Source: Sphaerulina vaccinii
Taxonomy: Eukaryota > Ascomycota > Dothideomycetes > Mycosphaerellales > Mycosphaerellaceae
Length of the DNA: 64,000 bases
Reading direction: 5' to 3'
NCBI GenBank assembly: GCA_022570795.1
Contig: JAKUDP010000003.1
Span: 62,001-126,000 of the forward strand
Made by a program: the position numbers and the translations under genes. Positions 42,586 to 52,831 of this stretch are shown one piece after another. Position 1 is the stretch's first letter. Every line of letters starts with the position of its first letter. The notes under the pieces are model-generated. The model saw only the letters and a list, made by a program, of their open reading frames with translations, did no database searches and was not told where the DNA came from.

Positions 42586-44181
42586 ATGGCCACTACCTCT
42601 GCCATTGAAGACGAAGAGAAGCAAGACAATACGCCGTCGACCACTCCCGTATCCTCTGCTGCGACATCGATCATCGATCCCGAAGACACTTCCCCAGGCT
42701 ACAGTGTCCCGGAGCTTCAGAAATGGCTTGTCGTCTTTACCACCAGCTTTGTGACATTGACGGCTTGCTTCAGCAGTACCTCGCTCTTCTCTGCCGGCGA
42801 CATCATCGCCAAAGAGTTTGGGACCGATACTAATGTTATCAACTACTCAAGCGCTGGAGTCTTGTTCACGATGGGACTTTCGAACTTTGTTTGGGGACCA
42901 CTGATACCGGTATGCAACGCTGATCACGCTGCCTTTCTCTTGAATTGCGTCTACTAACACTCGGCTAGCTCTGTGGTCGCCTCTATGCTTGGAACGCGTG
43001 TATCGTGGCTCTACTGGTCTGGACACTAGCTGCTAGCTTTGCTCCTAACCTGGAGTCGTTCATCATCCTGCGTGTCTTGTCTGGCTTCCAGGGAACATTC
43101 TTCCACGTCACTGGTCAAGCTATTCTTGCCGAGTACTTCCCACCAGTGAAGAGAGGTACTGCGACTGGCTTCTTCCTCTGCGGCACGGTTCTCGGTCCAC
43201 CACTAGGTCCACTTGTTGCTGGTGTCATCACGACTTTCACCACCTGGAGAGTCATCCTTTGGGTTCAAGCCGGTATGGTTGCGGTTGGATTGGCCTTCTC
43301 TCTCGTCTTCCTACGAAAAGGAGGCAAGGCAGCCACACTACAGTCGCCTGCTATCACAGACATACTTTGCATCTGGAACCCAATGAGAGTGTTCAAAGTG
43401 ATGAGATACCCGAACCTGTTTCTCACAGACCTAGCCTGTGGACTACTCAGCTGGTCACAATACGCGTTGCTGTCTTCACCTAGGCACATCTTGAGCACAC
43501 AATACAACTTGACCTCGCCACTGATATCTGGCCTGTTCTACTTGTCGCCCGCTGGAGGCTTCCTTGCCGGGACACTCATTGGTGGTCGCTTCTCGGATCG
43601 TACTGTAAGGAGGTGGATTCAGCATCGAAACGGCCTGCGTCTGCCACAAGATAGACTGCGGAGCGGGTTTCTGAGCTGGTTTCTTGTCATTCCTGCTGCT
43701 TCGCTCATATTCGGCTGGGGAGTCGACCAGAAAGTGGGTGGTCTTGCACTGCCGATCGTCTTCGCCTTTTTCACTGCCGCTGGGATCCTTGCCGCCTTTA
43801 CTGGCTTGAACACATACTGCGCTGGTCAGTCTTCCCTCTCGAGGCATGAAATTTGCCTACTAAGCTGATACCTGAACAGAAGTAATGCCGCTCAGCCGTC
43901 AAGAGGCCATTGCCAGCAAGTACATCGTGCAGTACACCTTCTCGGCTTTAGCAACAGCCTTCGCAGTTCCTCTGGTCGACGTCGTTGGCGTTGGAGTTCA
44001 GTGCACTATCAGCTTTATTCTGGTGTATCTCGCCGGTGGTCTTTGCGCGATCGTGGCACTGTATGGCATCGACATGCAAAACTGGATCGACAAACGATGG
44101 CCGACGCAATTAATGAGGTCGAAAGCCCTGGAGAGCTCTTACGATGGACCGGCGCTGGAACATGTCCGGTCTGCGCCATGA
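42586..44181 (+). CDS. MFS transporter, DHA1-type multidrug:proton antiporter
   Basis: Exons 42586-42909, 42969-43824 and 43880-44181; introns of 59 and 55 nt. About 493 aa. A hydrophilic N-terminus, then twelve helices. CGRLYAWNACI lies near helix 2. ILRVLSGFQGTFFHVTGQAILAEYFPPVKRGTATG is the DHA1-type loop with motif C-like GTVLGPPLGPLVAG. The carrier probably exports drugs, toxins or metabolites at the plasma membrane. It is paired head-to-head with the zinc-cluster factor. Confidence 0.85.
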
Positions 44182-44249
44182 TAGTCATTCAATTCGACTC
44201 ATTCTCGGCTATTCTCTTCATGACCATGCTCTCACATATCCTTTCTCGC

Positions 44250-45055
44250 TTACAATTTCAGCATACGCTGATTCAGAGTCATGTATCTGTCTGCAAGCTC
44301 CTTCTGTCTCTTGGCTTCATTTTGTTGCTCAACGAGTTTCACTTTCAGCTGCGCGATTTCCTCATTTTGCTCATTAATGAACAGATTCTGTTCATCTTCG
44401 TCCAATCTCACTTCCAATTCTTCAATCGTAGCATCCCGGCACCCAATAACGCGTCTCGCATTGGCAATTCTCTTATCATATGATGCAATCTTGGCATCCT
44501 TTTCCTCCTCACTTGCCTTCAGTTGGGCGAATTCTTGCAGTAGTTCGTCATATTTCACTTGCAGTGATTGTTCTTCCGGCTCAGGTGAGGCGTCCCGAGC
44601 GCGTTTGCGCTCATTCTTCTCTCTCGTAGTTGGGCGCGTATTCCATTCTGTGAGGCGGAAGGCGCGTGATTGGGCCTGGCCCGATTCACAGGCAGGAGGA
44701 GGGTCTGGTGAATGGCCCTGGGCCGAAGTGTCGGAGGTGAGGACTTGTGCTTCACTTGGGCTCGAGAAGTGAGATACAGGCGGCGCAGGAGCGAGAGGAC
44801 GACGTGGCGGTGGTGGTGGTGCGGTGGTGGTGGACTAGAACAGGTAAGTTTAACTTCTATTCGGTGAATGGGTGTCCAACAACTCATTCTATCCGGCTTT
44901 CTACGCTGTCCGGCTTTGCGCAGACGCTTTTTAGGTGGTTCGTAGTCGCAAGGCAAAGCAAAGGCGACGCAGTGGTGACATCCTGGCAGCTCACGACCAC
45001 ATTTCCTCTGAAAGCCACGACACTGTGAGCACCCGTGGGCAGATTTTTCCGACAT
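44250..45055 (-). CDS. Zn2Cys6 zinc-cluster protein with coiled-coil tail (second of this layout)
   Basis: The first exon, from ATG 45055, carries a full zinc cluster: GCSQCRGFQRKCGRELPGC, HHC, then C after six residues, followed by basic KKRLRKAGQRRK. The 3' part (44600-44250) encodes a coiled coil (YDELLQEFAQLKASEEEKDAK .. RMLKL). Between them a Pro/Ser-rich stretch is open in the coiled-coil frame. The splice joining the two parts could not be fixed: acceptors TTCTAG (about 44838) and CTCACAG (about 44665) are candidates, but phases conflict for the first. There is no fungal_trans domain. Same architecture as the gene at 2011-2637. Confidence 0.6.
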
Positions 45056-45071
45056 CGTGATGTTGTATTGT

Positions 45072-45096
45072 TGTGTGTGTGTGTGTGTGTGTGTGT
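45072..45096. repeat. (TG)n microsatellite
   Basis: About 12 TG units just upstream of the zinc-cluster gene's start codon. Confidence 0.9.
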
Positions 45097-45239
45097 TTTC
45101 GGAATGAAATTGTTGTTTTGTGTGTCTGCGGACTTTTTAGCGCGCTAGACCGGAACCAGCCGAAGTGAAGTGAAGTGAAGTGGAACGCGAGACGCGAGAC
45201 GCGCAGGGATCACGCTTCTGAACCCCGACTCTCCAATAT

Positions 45240-46010
45240 GCATAGAGAATCTGATACTTCATCATGCGTGGCAAGGGTGGCTCAGAGATCACGAGCTGTC
45301 AGAGAGCGTTCCCCATGCTCTCACGGAATTTCGAAGACACTATGGTGTCATGCTTAGGGACGTGGCGCCGAACGAAATAGAGCCACGATCCAGAGAGCAA
45401 AGAGATAAGTAGGCTCTCCAGCGTACTGCCGAAATCTCACGCCTGCATTGTCTGCGACTAGGGAGGCGCAGATATCGTTACTTGTCGGAGAGCGTACCTC
45501 ATGCTCTCTCGAGAATTCATGGCCACTACGGTGCCATGCTCAGGGATGGTGCCATGCTCAGGGATGTGTCGCGCAGGAAATAACGAGTCGGAAACAGAGT
45601 GCGAAAGACGTTTAGTGTCTCCATCTGTCACCTCGTCTCGCGATCCCGCCCTGTCTGCGAAAGAGGTGGCATGGACAGCATGAGCTTGCAGGAAGCGTGG
45701 GCGAAAGCAGCTCGTGCTCTCGCGAGAACTCGAAAGTACCGCAGTGCTATGCTCGGAGACGTGGCGCTGGAAGCATCGAGCTTAGATTCTGGAGAGCCCA
45801 GAAATGAATGTCTCCGCCTCCTGCTTCTCCTTCAATTCCTCTCCGCCTGCAGGCAGGCTGGCACAGAGATCATCACCCGTCGGAGGGCGTGCGCGAGATC
45901 ATGTCGTGCTCTCACGAGAACGCAGAGACACTACGGTGCCGTTTTTAGAGACGTGGCGCAGAACCTGTCGAGCCGAGAGTCCAGAGAGAGCATGCGTGAA
46001 GATATCTCAT
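45240..46010 (+). repeat. Degenerate tandem repeat, period about 180-220 bp, at least four units
   Basis: Units recur near 45300, 45490, 45710 and 45900. Each contains a GTGCTCTC.CGAGAA-like box, then a TACGGTGC-like box, then GAGACGTGGCGC or a close variant. The second unit also has a short internal duplication (GGTGCCATGCTCAGGGATG). One open frame (45599-46234) reads two units as similar peptides (RALARTRKYRSAMLGDVA, RALTRTQRHYGAVFRDVA), so decayed coding repeats are possible. Confidence 0.6.
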
Positions 46011-46738
46011 ACTCTCACGAGGTTTCTCATAACATGCACGCTCCCATGGGTATGGCGCTACTAAGGTGCCGCGCTCGCAATGGCGACGGGCTAGTAGATG
46101 GCTTCAGGTCTTCGAGAGGCACTTATTGGAGGCTCCCCAGCTCGTCCGGCTCATCTCAAGCTGCGACAGCTTGCGCGATAGCTCGTGTGACACGATGTGG
46201 ACGCTCTCGAGAGTCCTCAGACCCATCCCAGTAGTCGGTTCGCGCTAATGCCAGGCCAGCCGTTTGTGGCGTTCCCACAGCGACGCGCAACTCCCCGACA
46301 TCTTCCTCGCGAGTCACAGGAAGTGAAGTTGCAGTTGGGCTCGATTCGTGCGCAATCAGCCACTTCGAAACGCTTCGATTTGATGATGCTGCTGCCGGTA
46401 ACCGAACTTCCGAGCTCGCACAACAATTAGAAAGCAGAATTCGCCAGCCGAACTTCTCTTCCTCTTCTCACCACGACCACCAACAACGGCGAACTGGACT
46501 GGACGCACTCCTCGGTACCTGGCGGCGAGCATAAGCCCTGTGGCCAACTTCCACAGTCGACTAACTCGAGACAGACGGCAGCTGTCATCCGTTGCGCGGA
46601 GGTGAAGATGCGTGCCGACACCCACCAACCACCAACACCAACCCGACCGAGCTGGACCCACGCAAGTATCACAAGCACATACCCCAGCCTCGTACACCTC
46701 TCCTCATTTCCACTCCACCATCAGATACACACTCAACT

Positions 46739-46880
46739 AGATGTGTGCGAGGCATTCGGCCTCGTGGACGCTGACATCTAAGACGGCCGGCAAAGAGAAG
46801 TACCTGTCCGTGGTGCTGGCTACGAACCTGCAAGACATTGCTGTCTTTGCAGAGCCAAATCTTCTCAGTCGGTAAGAACA
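46739..46880 (+). repeat. Hairpin-core repeat, copy C
   Basis: Preceded by ACTAG. The stem is GCGAGGC/GCCTCGT, where the last pair is G-U, so the RNA hairpin is kept. The right part matches copy D. Confidence 0.7.
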
Positions 46881-47196
46881 AACAGCACCCTGCACGCGTG
46901 CACTTCGAGTACCTGGCGCAGAGTTATTCTAGCCCTGACACCTGGTTTCCGGTGCTGCATGCGTGCTGAGCTCGAGACAGACTGCAGCAAGTCTCACGCG
47001 ATCCACGAGTCTCGAAGGGCACTTGCACCTTTCCCCCTTCATTTCTACACGAGCTTCTGCGGCGAGGTGTTCTGCCCTGACACTGGTCTCCGGTGCGGCA
47101 TGCGTGCGAACCTCAGACAACCTGCAGGTGTCAACCGTTAGCTTTGACTTGAAGGCCCCCTTTCCTACAACTCTCACCTCATCCCCACCCGAATCT

Positions 47197-47335
47197 AGAT
47201 GTGTGCGAGGCATTCGGCCTCGTGGACGCTAATATCCAGACGGCCGGCAATGAGAGGTACCTGTCCGTGGTGCTGGCTACGAACCTGCAAGCATCATTGT
47301 TTTCGCAGAGCCAAATCTTCTCACTCGGTAAGAAG
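47197..47335 (+). repeat. Hairpin-core repeat, copy D
   Basis: Preceded by TCTAG. Same G-U variant stem as C. The right part matches C, with small indels that break any shared frame. Confidence 0.7.
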
Positions 47336-47620
47336 TACCACCACACACACCTGTGCGACCCGAGTACCTGGCGGTCGAGCTGTACTGTCCTTTTGGATGA
47401 TCGAAGAGCTTCGAAGCACGCTCAGCAAGCAACGCGATACTGAGTCTCGGAGAGCACTTCACCATTGCCCCCTTCAGTCTGGATAAGCTTCTGCGGCGGA
47501 GGCGTTGATCCTGGCCTCAACGCAAGTGCGCTCGCGTCTCAGACACTCTGCAGATGTCAACCATTAGCTTTGGCTGAAGGTCTCTTCTCCTGTCACCCTC
47601 ACCTCCACCCGACCAACCAT

Positions 47621-47721
47621 AGATGTGTGCGAGGCATTCGGCCTCGCGGACGCTGACAATGCATTGCAGCCCATCAGTTCTTTGGCGAGTTACATCGCTG
47701 AGGCCTGGAGGCTTGTCCAGA
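47621..47721 (+). repeat. Hairpin-core repeat, copy E
   Basis: Preceded by CATAG. Perfect stem. The right part matches copies A and B (CAGCCCATCAGTTC, ACATCGCTGAGGCC). Confidence 0.7.
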
Positions 47722-48121
47722 CCACTCCTTCACAAACACCTTTAAGCAGCGCGAAATGGCCACCGTCACAGGCCAGCCACTCTACCAGCTCGCCTGCAAG
47801 GTCCCACAAAAAGAGACGATGCAGGATGCTGGAAACTTGGCCTTTCTGAGAAAGGATGCTCATGATGATGGTAAAAAGAGGATGAGATGCCTCGCGAGGA
47901 GGACAAAAAGACCTCGCAAGGAGGATAAGGTATGAGAGACCTCGCAAAGAGGATGAGAAGAGCAGCAAGTACATTGACCTCACTATATATACCGCTCTGG
48001 CAAGCTCACCACACCATGCCTCTCGAACTCCGACTGCTATGCGCTCATTCTCATATACACAGTTCAGAGAAGCAGAAAACCTCTTACAATACACTTAGTG
48101 TACAAGTCCCACCGCGTTCAT

Positions 48122-49646
48122 CTACCGCCTTGCGGCTTTTGCCCTCTTCTCATAGGCATCAGCTTTCCTCTTGAAGTCGGCCTTCTCTGCTGCTCTTTTC
48201 TGCTCGGGCGTCCTTTCGGTCATCTTGGTTGCAGAGTTCTTAGCCTGATCGAACTTATCCCGCGCCTGCTCAAAAATACCCTTCTTTGGCGCGGTAGCTT
48301 GGACCATGTCACTGGCCTTGTCCACCAGCTTCGCGTCAATCGTCCTAGCAGGTGCCGTGCGGACATTGGGCGATTGATATGTAGGACGCATGTATGCTGC
48401 GTTTCTGCCACCTACGTCCGGATTTGAAGGTGCTGATGTACTCTTCGCTGTCGTCGTCGTTCCATTTCGTGCATCTAGGAAGGCCTGGAATGGGTTTGCC
48501 CCAGCCTCTCCCGGCTTAGGCTTATATATCGGTGCCAGTCCGAGCCACTTCCTAACAGCAGGTTTCTGCAACAGCATAGCTTGAGGGATACCAATGACTC
48601 CTGATCCCACGAACCACAGAGCAACAGCACCTGGTTGCCAACTCGTGAATAACATGACCATGACCGGCATACCCCACATCATGAACTTCTGCATTCCAGG
48701 AGCCAATTGTCCTGCTGCACCAGATTCGCCTCCAAGGCGGAAGACCATGTGCATTGTTGCTGCCATCATGAGAGGTAACAGAAGGTATCCATCTGTCATG
48801 GTAAGATCTTGTAGCCAGAGGAATCCGCCATCTACGAGCCCCGGAACAGGGAGAGTGGCCATGTGTCTCATCAACCTGAAACCGCAGAATCCAAGAATAC
48901 CTTGTGCAATCATAGGTGTGTATAAGCCCATAGAAGTGATTCCAGCTCGTTTCTTGATGGCAGCTTGTTGTCTATATGCTTCCAATGCTCCTGCTGTATT
49001 CCCTGCTCTTTGCGCTTCTGTCATCTTCGTCACGAAAGGCCTGAGGACTGGTGCCAAAGCTGCTTGTCGTGCCATGCCATCCGACATCTTGAGGTATAGC
49101 GGGAACAGTAGCAGACGGAGCGCTGCTGCTGTGAGGACTATGGAACCCCACCAGGGAATGTTTAGCCAGATGTGGGTGTGTTCGAGGACCCATTGGATCA
49201 TGGATGTAGGACCGTAGCCATAATCGACTCCTACGGCGTGCAGATAGCCTATTTGTTCGGGTATTGCGTTTGGATCGACGATGGCGTTCTTGGCCAAGTC
49301 ATCTATCGTTATGGTGTCGATGTTGGAGAAGAGGGAAGTCGTGTCCGTAACCGGCGGAGGTGTGTTGACTGTCGCTGGAGCAGGCTGTGTCGAAGCATAG
49401 CGGAAGGCAGCGACGGATGGAATCGCTACTCGTGTTGTTCTCGTCGGGAATGGTCTCGTTGATCGTGATATCGAGGATATGGGAGTCGTTCGGAGGTGAG
49501 GTCGCGCTGTCGATGATGAGAGCTGGAGAAGGCGTCAGTTGTCGCGTGACAGTAGCAAGAGTTGGAGGTGATACATTTCGACATTGCGCCTGATATAGTC
49601 GAGGCAGCTTGCCACGAAGGGCATTTACGCCTCTACTGGGCATCAT
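48122..49646 (-). CDS. OXA1: Mitochondrial inner-membrane insertase Oxa1
   Basis: Exon 1 is 49646-49575. A 52-nt intron (49574-49523, branch ACTGAC, CCAG) leads to exon 2 (49522-48122), giving 490 aa. An Arg/Ser-rich mitochondrial presequence spans residues 1 to about 75. The YidC/Oxa1 core follows: WWGSIVLTAAALRLLLFPLYLK, the MTEAQRAGNTAGALEAYRQQ coiled loop, GLYTPMIAQGILGFCGF, LPLMMAATMHMVF, KFMMWGMPVMVMLFTSWQPGA and the VALWFVGSGVIG segment. A basic C-terminal matrix tail (KRKADAYEKRAKAARR) would bind mitoribosomes. Oxa1 inserts mitochondrially encoded subunits into the inner membrane. Confidence 0.92.
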
Positions 49647-50196
49647 CTTGTTGTGTGGATGTTGTCGTCAAAAAAGAAGTCAAAGTCTCGCTAATGCTTC
49701 AGGGATCTCCGCATTCGCTCTTCACATGAGCCTTGGCATGAACATTGATACATATATGATCTATGAACGTGCATATAGAGAGGATGTCGTGTAATGGTTG
49801 TTGAGCTGGTCTAGAGCATGAGAGACAAGAGTTTCGTGGGTCTGCTACAGTGTGGTTGTGCGGGAACACACTGCTTCTAAGGCTGCATGCAGTCAGATCT
49901 GCCTGCTTGATGTATTCCAGAGCCCTAGAGGAGCTAGTAGAGAGCAGAAGCCAGGTTGTGATGGCTTGTGCTTCCTCCTCAGAGGCAGAAAAGGAGAGCT
50001 TATTCATGACGTTGAGCTCTCATGTCGTGTCTCTTAGTCTGCAATACCTACTCCGCAGCTCATTCTCCGTCGAAGTCCTTCGTTGTGCCTTGTGGCTCGT
50101 ACCATTCTTTTAGCCAGCATTATGCGGCTGAGTGTTGACTTCTACATGTACACCGATCTTCATTCCCGGTTATGTCCATGTTTGTTCGCTACGTCC
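49647..50196. other. Intergenic, OXA1 to TOM13
   Basis: 550 bases holding the OXA1 promoter and TOM13 3' flank. No gene recognised. Confidence 0.4.
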
Positions 50197-50757
50197 TTAC
50201 TCAAGCGACGTGTAGTAGTCCAGTTCCTCGCCATTCCTTCTTCTTCGCTCGATCGGGTCCTCTTTCATCTCCACTCCAGGTCCAACAGTATGGCCCATCC
50301 CTAGTCTGTGGTTTGGAAAGACCTGTATCATTTCATTAGCACATGTCCCGGGGACCCTACAACTCACTGCCATCCGCAAGCTTTCTGCCTCGGCTCCTCT
50401 CCTCCGTTCTCTGCTCCGTTCTCTCTTCCCATTCAAATAGATATGACATACCTTCGTCTTGCTCCACCCCAATCTAAAAGCAGCCTCATGTGCAAACAGT
50501 TCTCCAAATCCCAGCATCAGTCCATTCACGAAAGGTAATAGCAGATTAATCGCAGCTCCGCGCAATATGCTCCAGAAAGTCGGAGGTGAGTATAAGATCA
50601 TCGGCGAGGAAGTGTCTGATATGGGCTCTTCTGACGAGTCTTGGTTTGAGTGGTTCGCATCATAGTTCTCGCTATCTGAGGGGAATGTCGTTTGTGATTC
50701 GGAGAGGTCCATGGTCTTCTTGGTGGAGGTGTGGACGTGACTGGAGGTGGTCGCCAC
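50197..50757 (-). CDS. MIM1: Outer mitochondrial membrane protein TOM13/Mim1
   Basis: Exon 1 is 50757-50452. An intron of 129 nt (50451-50323, GTATGT, TGCTAAT, ACAG) leads to exon 2 (50322-50197), giving about 143 aa. The intron happens to be open in frame, but the family requires its removal (SKTK-VFPNHRLGMG). An acidic Ser-rich cytosolic N-terminus is followed by the signature FWSILRGAAINLLLPFVNGL and MLGFGELFAHEAAFRLGW, a single membrane helix with GxxxG-type spacing. Mim1 helps insert helical outer-membrane proteins, including Tom20/Tom70. MDLSESQ at residue 16 is an alternative start. Confidence 0.85.
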   Translation of the reverse strand: MATTSSHVHTSTKKTMDLSESQTTFPSDSENYDANHSNQDSSEEPISDTSSPMILYSPPTFWSILRGAAINLLLPFVNGLMLGFGELFAHEAAFRLGWSKTKVCHIYLNGKRERSRERRRGAEAESLRMAVSCRVPGTCANEMIQVFPNHRLGMGHTVGPGVEMKEDPIERRRRNGEELDYYTSLE

Positions 50758-50845
50758 TCCTTGACTTCGCTGTATATCTCAACGAGTGATATGTCTCTGA
50801 TCTCTGCTGCAGCGAGTGAGTACGGGCTTGGTCGTGATCAGTACA

Positions 50846-50875
50846 AGAGAGAGAGAGAGAGTGTGTGTGTGTGTG
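50846..50875. repeat. Compound (AG)n(TG)n microsatellite
   Basis: Eight AG units followed by seven TG units, between TOM13 and the p47 gene. Confidence 0.9.
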
Positions 50876-51030
50876 AATGGTGACCTTCACAAGCTCCATA
50901 CTAGCCACTAGCCACTAGCCTCGATACGCGCCTGCCGCCAAGCTTGCATCTTGCCTTATGTCATACTTCAAGTTGGACAGCTGCAACTTACTCTTATTCT
51001 TCCTCCAACACAACAACACCAACTATCGAT

Positions 51031-52480
51031 ATGGACGAATCACAGCAGGAAAAGATCGCTCAGTTCGCTTCGGTGACTGGTGCAGATCCGAGTGTGGTAT
51101 GTTCAGCTCCCAAGGCTCGAGGAAAATCAACGTTGCCTGCATGCTCTGTCTCTGCTCCGAGCTGCATAGACGGCTGCGATTGCGAGAGACATCAGACACG
51201 AAGCCTGGGTTCCGATACAACCTCTCCGTTCCGAGCATCAACTTCGTTCGCACGTCGAGGCTGCTTTTGGTTGCACAGACAGCACAAAGTTCGCAGAGAT
51301 GCCGGCAACGACCACTTTCCTCAGCCCTCGTCCATTCTCTGGCAATGACCAAGCTAACTGATATCGTCAGGCACAAACCACGCTCGCCGCATCGAATTGG
51401 AATCTCGAGGAAGCTGTAGGCCTATTCTTTGCCGCTGGAGACGAGCAACCATCAGCAGAGGAGGACGAGGAGCCCTCCGCATCAGTACCACCACCATCGA
51501 ATCCACAGCCCGCTCCTGCCTCGTCGACCAGCAAGAAGACCACGAACAAGAAGCCGAAGGGCCCCACCACGATCAAAGACCTCCAAGGCGGCGACGATGA
51601 CGATGAAGAGGACGACAAGAAGCGCGACTTGTTCGCCGGCGGCGAGAAAAGTGGACTTGCCGTGACTGACCCAAATCAGGGCGGCGGACCTGTTGACCAC
51701 TTCCGCAACATCATGAACCAGGCACGTCAGAATAGGGAGCGGCCAGGCGGTGATGGAGAGGACGATGAGACACCACAAAGCAGCCACTTTATGGGACGTG
51801 CGCAGACCTTGGGAGGAGACGATGCTCCCAGCAGAGTGGTTCAAGATCCAGCTGCTGCATCTGCCGCACGAGGCCAGCCTGCTCCACGAGTCACGAGAAC
51901 GTTACACCTATGGGCAGACGGCGTGAGTATCGATGATGGACCACTACTGCGTTTCGACGACCCGGCGAATGAGCACATTATGAATGAGATCAATCAAGGA
52001 CGAGCACCCAAGGCACTGCTTGACGTACAACCAGATCAGGAAGTCGATCTCAACCTGGAGCCTCATAAGGGAGACAACTACGTCGCCCCGAAGCCCAAGT
52101 ACAAGCCGTTTGGAGGTTCTGGCCAACGTCTGGGTTCTCCTACGCCTGGACTTGCTGCTCCTGCCGCGACTGCACCTGCGCCTGCCGCCTCGTCAGCATC
52201 ATCAAGCACACCGAAACCCGAAGAGATGCAGATCAACGAACAGCAACCAACTCTGCAGCTCCAGGTGCGACTAGGCGACGGAACGCGTCTTGCATCACGG
52301 TTCAACACTACACACACGATCGGAGATGTGTACGCGTTTGTCGATCGTGCATCATCCAACCAGCGTGAATACGTCCTGCAGACAACATTTCCTACCAGAG
52401 AGCTTACAGACAAGTCTGTTGTCCTGGGCGATATCAACGACTTCAAGCGCGGTGGAGTGGTCGTTCAAAAGTGGAAATAG
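51031..52480 (+). CDS. SHP1: p47/Shp1-type UBX protein (Cdc48 cofactor)
   Basis: Exon 1 (51031-51096) encodes the first UBA helix. A 274-nt intron (GTATGT at 51097, CGTCAG ending 51370), long for this window, leads to exon 2 (51371-52480), giving 391 aa. Domains in order: UBA-like (residues about 1-45, SNWNLEEAVGLFF), acidic linker, SEP (about 190-255, TLHLWADGVSIDDGPLLRFDD..NEINQGRAP), Pro/Ala linker, UBX (about 310-390, LQVRLGDGTRLASRFN..FPTRELTD). It recruits Cdc48/p97 to ubiquitinated substrates and membranes. Confidence 0.92.
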
Positions 52481-52831
52481 AATGGCTATAGCCATTCTCA
52501 CGGACTTTTGCAATCACTGCGGCTTTGCAAGCGGCCCCCACCTACTCACAGATATCGTTCGAATATCAGAGAGAGCCTATCAAGAGAAACGCTTGCAGAT
52601 CGAGAGTGATTGCAAATGTGGGTGCACATGGTTAGGCCCTTCCCCTTGCCGGACTGGGAGAAGGGGAGTGAAGCATGAGAAGGGAGGAAAGACTAATGCA
52701 TTTGTTGGAGTCTGGAGCGTAGACCTAGACAAACAGGTCTAGAGGATATACCCAAAAGTCCATCACTGTAGACTATACGTACGTTTTATGAAAGATGTAT
52801 GAATCAGGCTATCCACTTATCAAGCGGCCGT
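52481..52831. other. Intergenic, p47 to amidohydrolase (convergent)
   Basis: 350 bases of 3' flanks of two convergent genes. Nothing else recognised. Confidence 0.4.

Larger units (their letters stand above)
46300..48121 (+). repeat. Tandem/dispersed repeat block with three hairpin-core copies
   Basis: Copies C (46741), D (47199) and E (47623) are spaced 458 and 424 bp apart with similar flanks, so the block is a tandem array. C and D share about 130 bases after the core (CCGTGGTGCTGGCTACGAAC and so on) and end at a GGTAAGAA donor-like site. D and E share an AACC.TTAGCTTTG block and a pyrimidine tract before the core. Left of C, 46310-46490 matches 7490-7680. No intact gene is supported. Confidence 0.65.

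Noticed and set aside
44281..44772. 163-aa open frame on the plus strand
   Set aside because: Antisense to the zinc-cluster gene's coiled-coil exon; the Ser/Cys/Phe-rich product is a typical shadow of a Glu/Lys-rich helix.
45599..46234. 211-aa open frame across the tandem repeats as a real repeat protein
   Set aside because: Neighbouring units carry stops or indels in the same frame and no start or splice context supports it. Kept as a repeat.
46739..47721. CRISPR-like array from the spaced repeats
   Set aside because: Units are more than 400 bp apart, the shared parts extend far beyond a short repeat, and the sequence is fungal.
48594..49217. 207-aa open frame on the plus strand
   Set aside because: Lies fully antisense to the OXA1 core exon and has no features of its own.
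50197..50757. TOM13 as an unspliced 186-aa protein
   Set aside because: The open stretch at 50323-50451 has GTATGT, TGCTAAT and ACAG, and its peptide interrupts the conserved GW..TK-VFP junction, so it is an intron.
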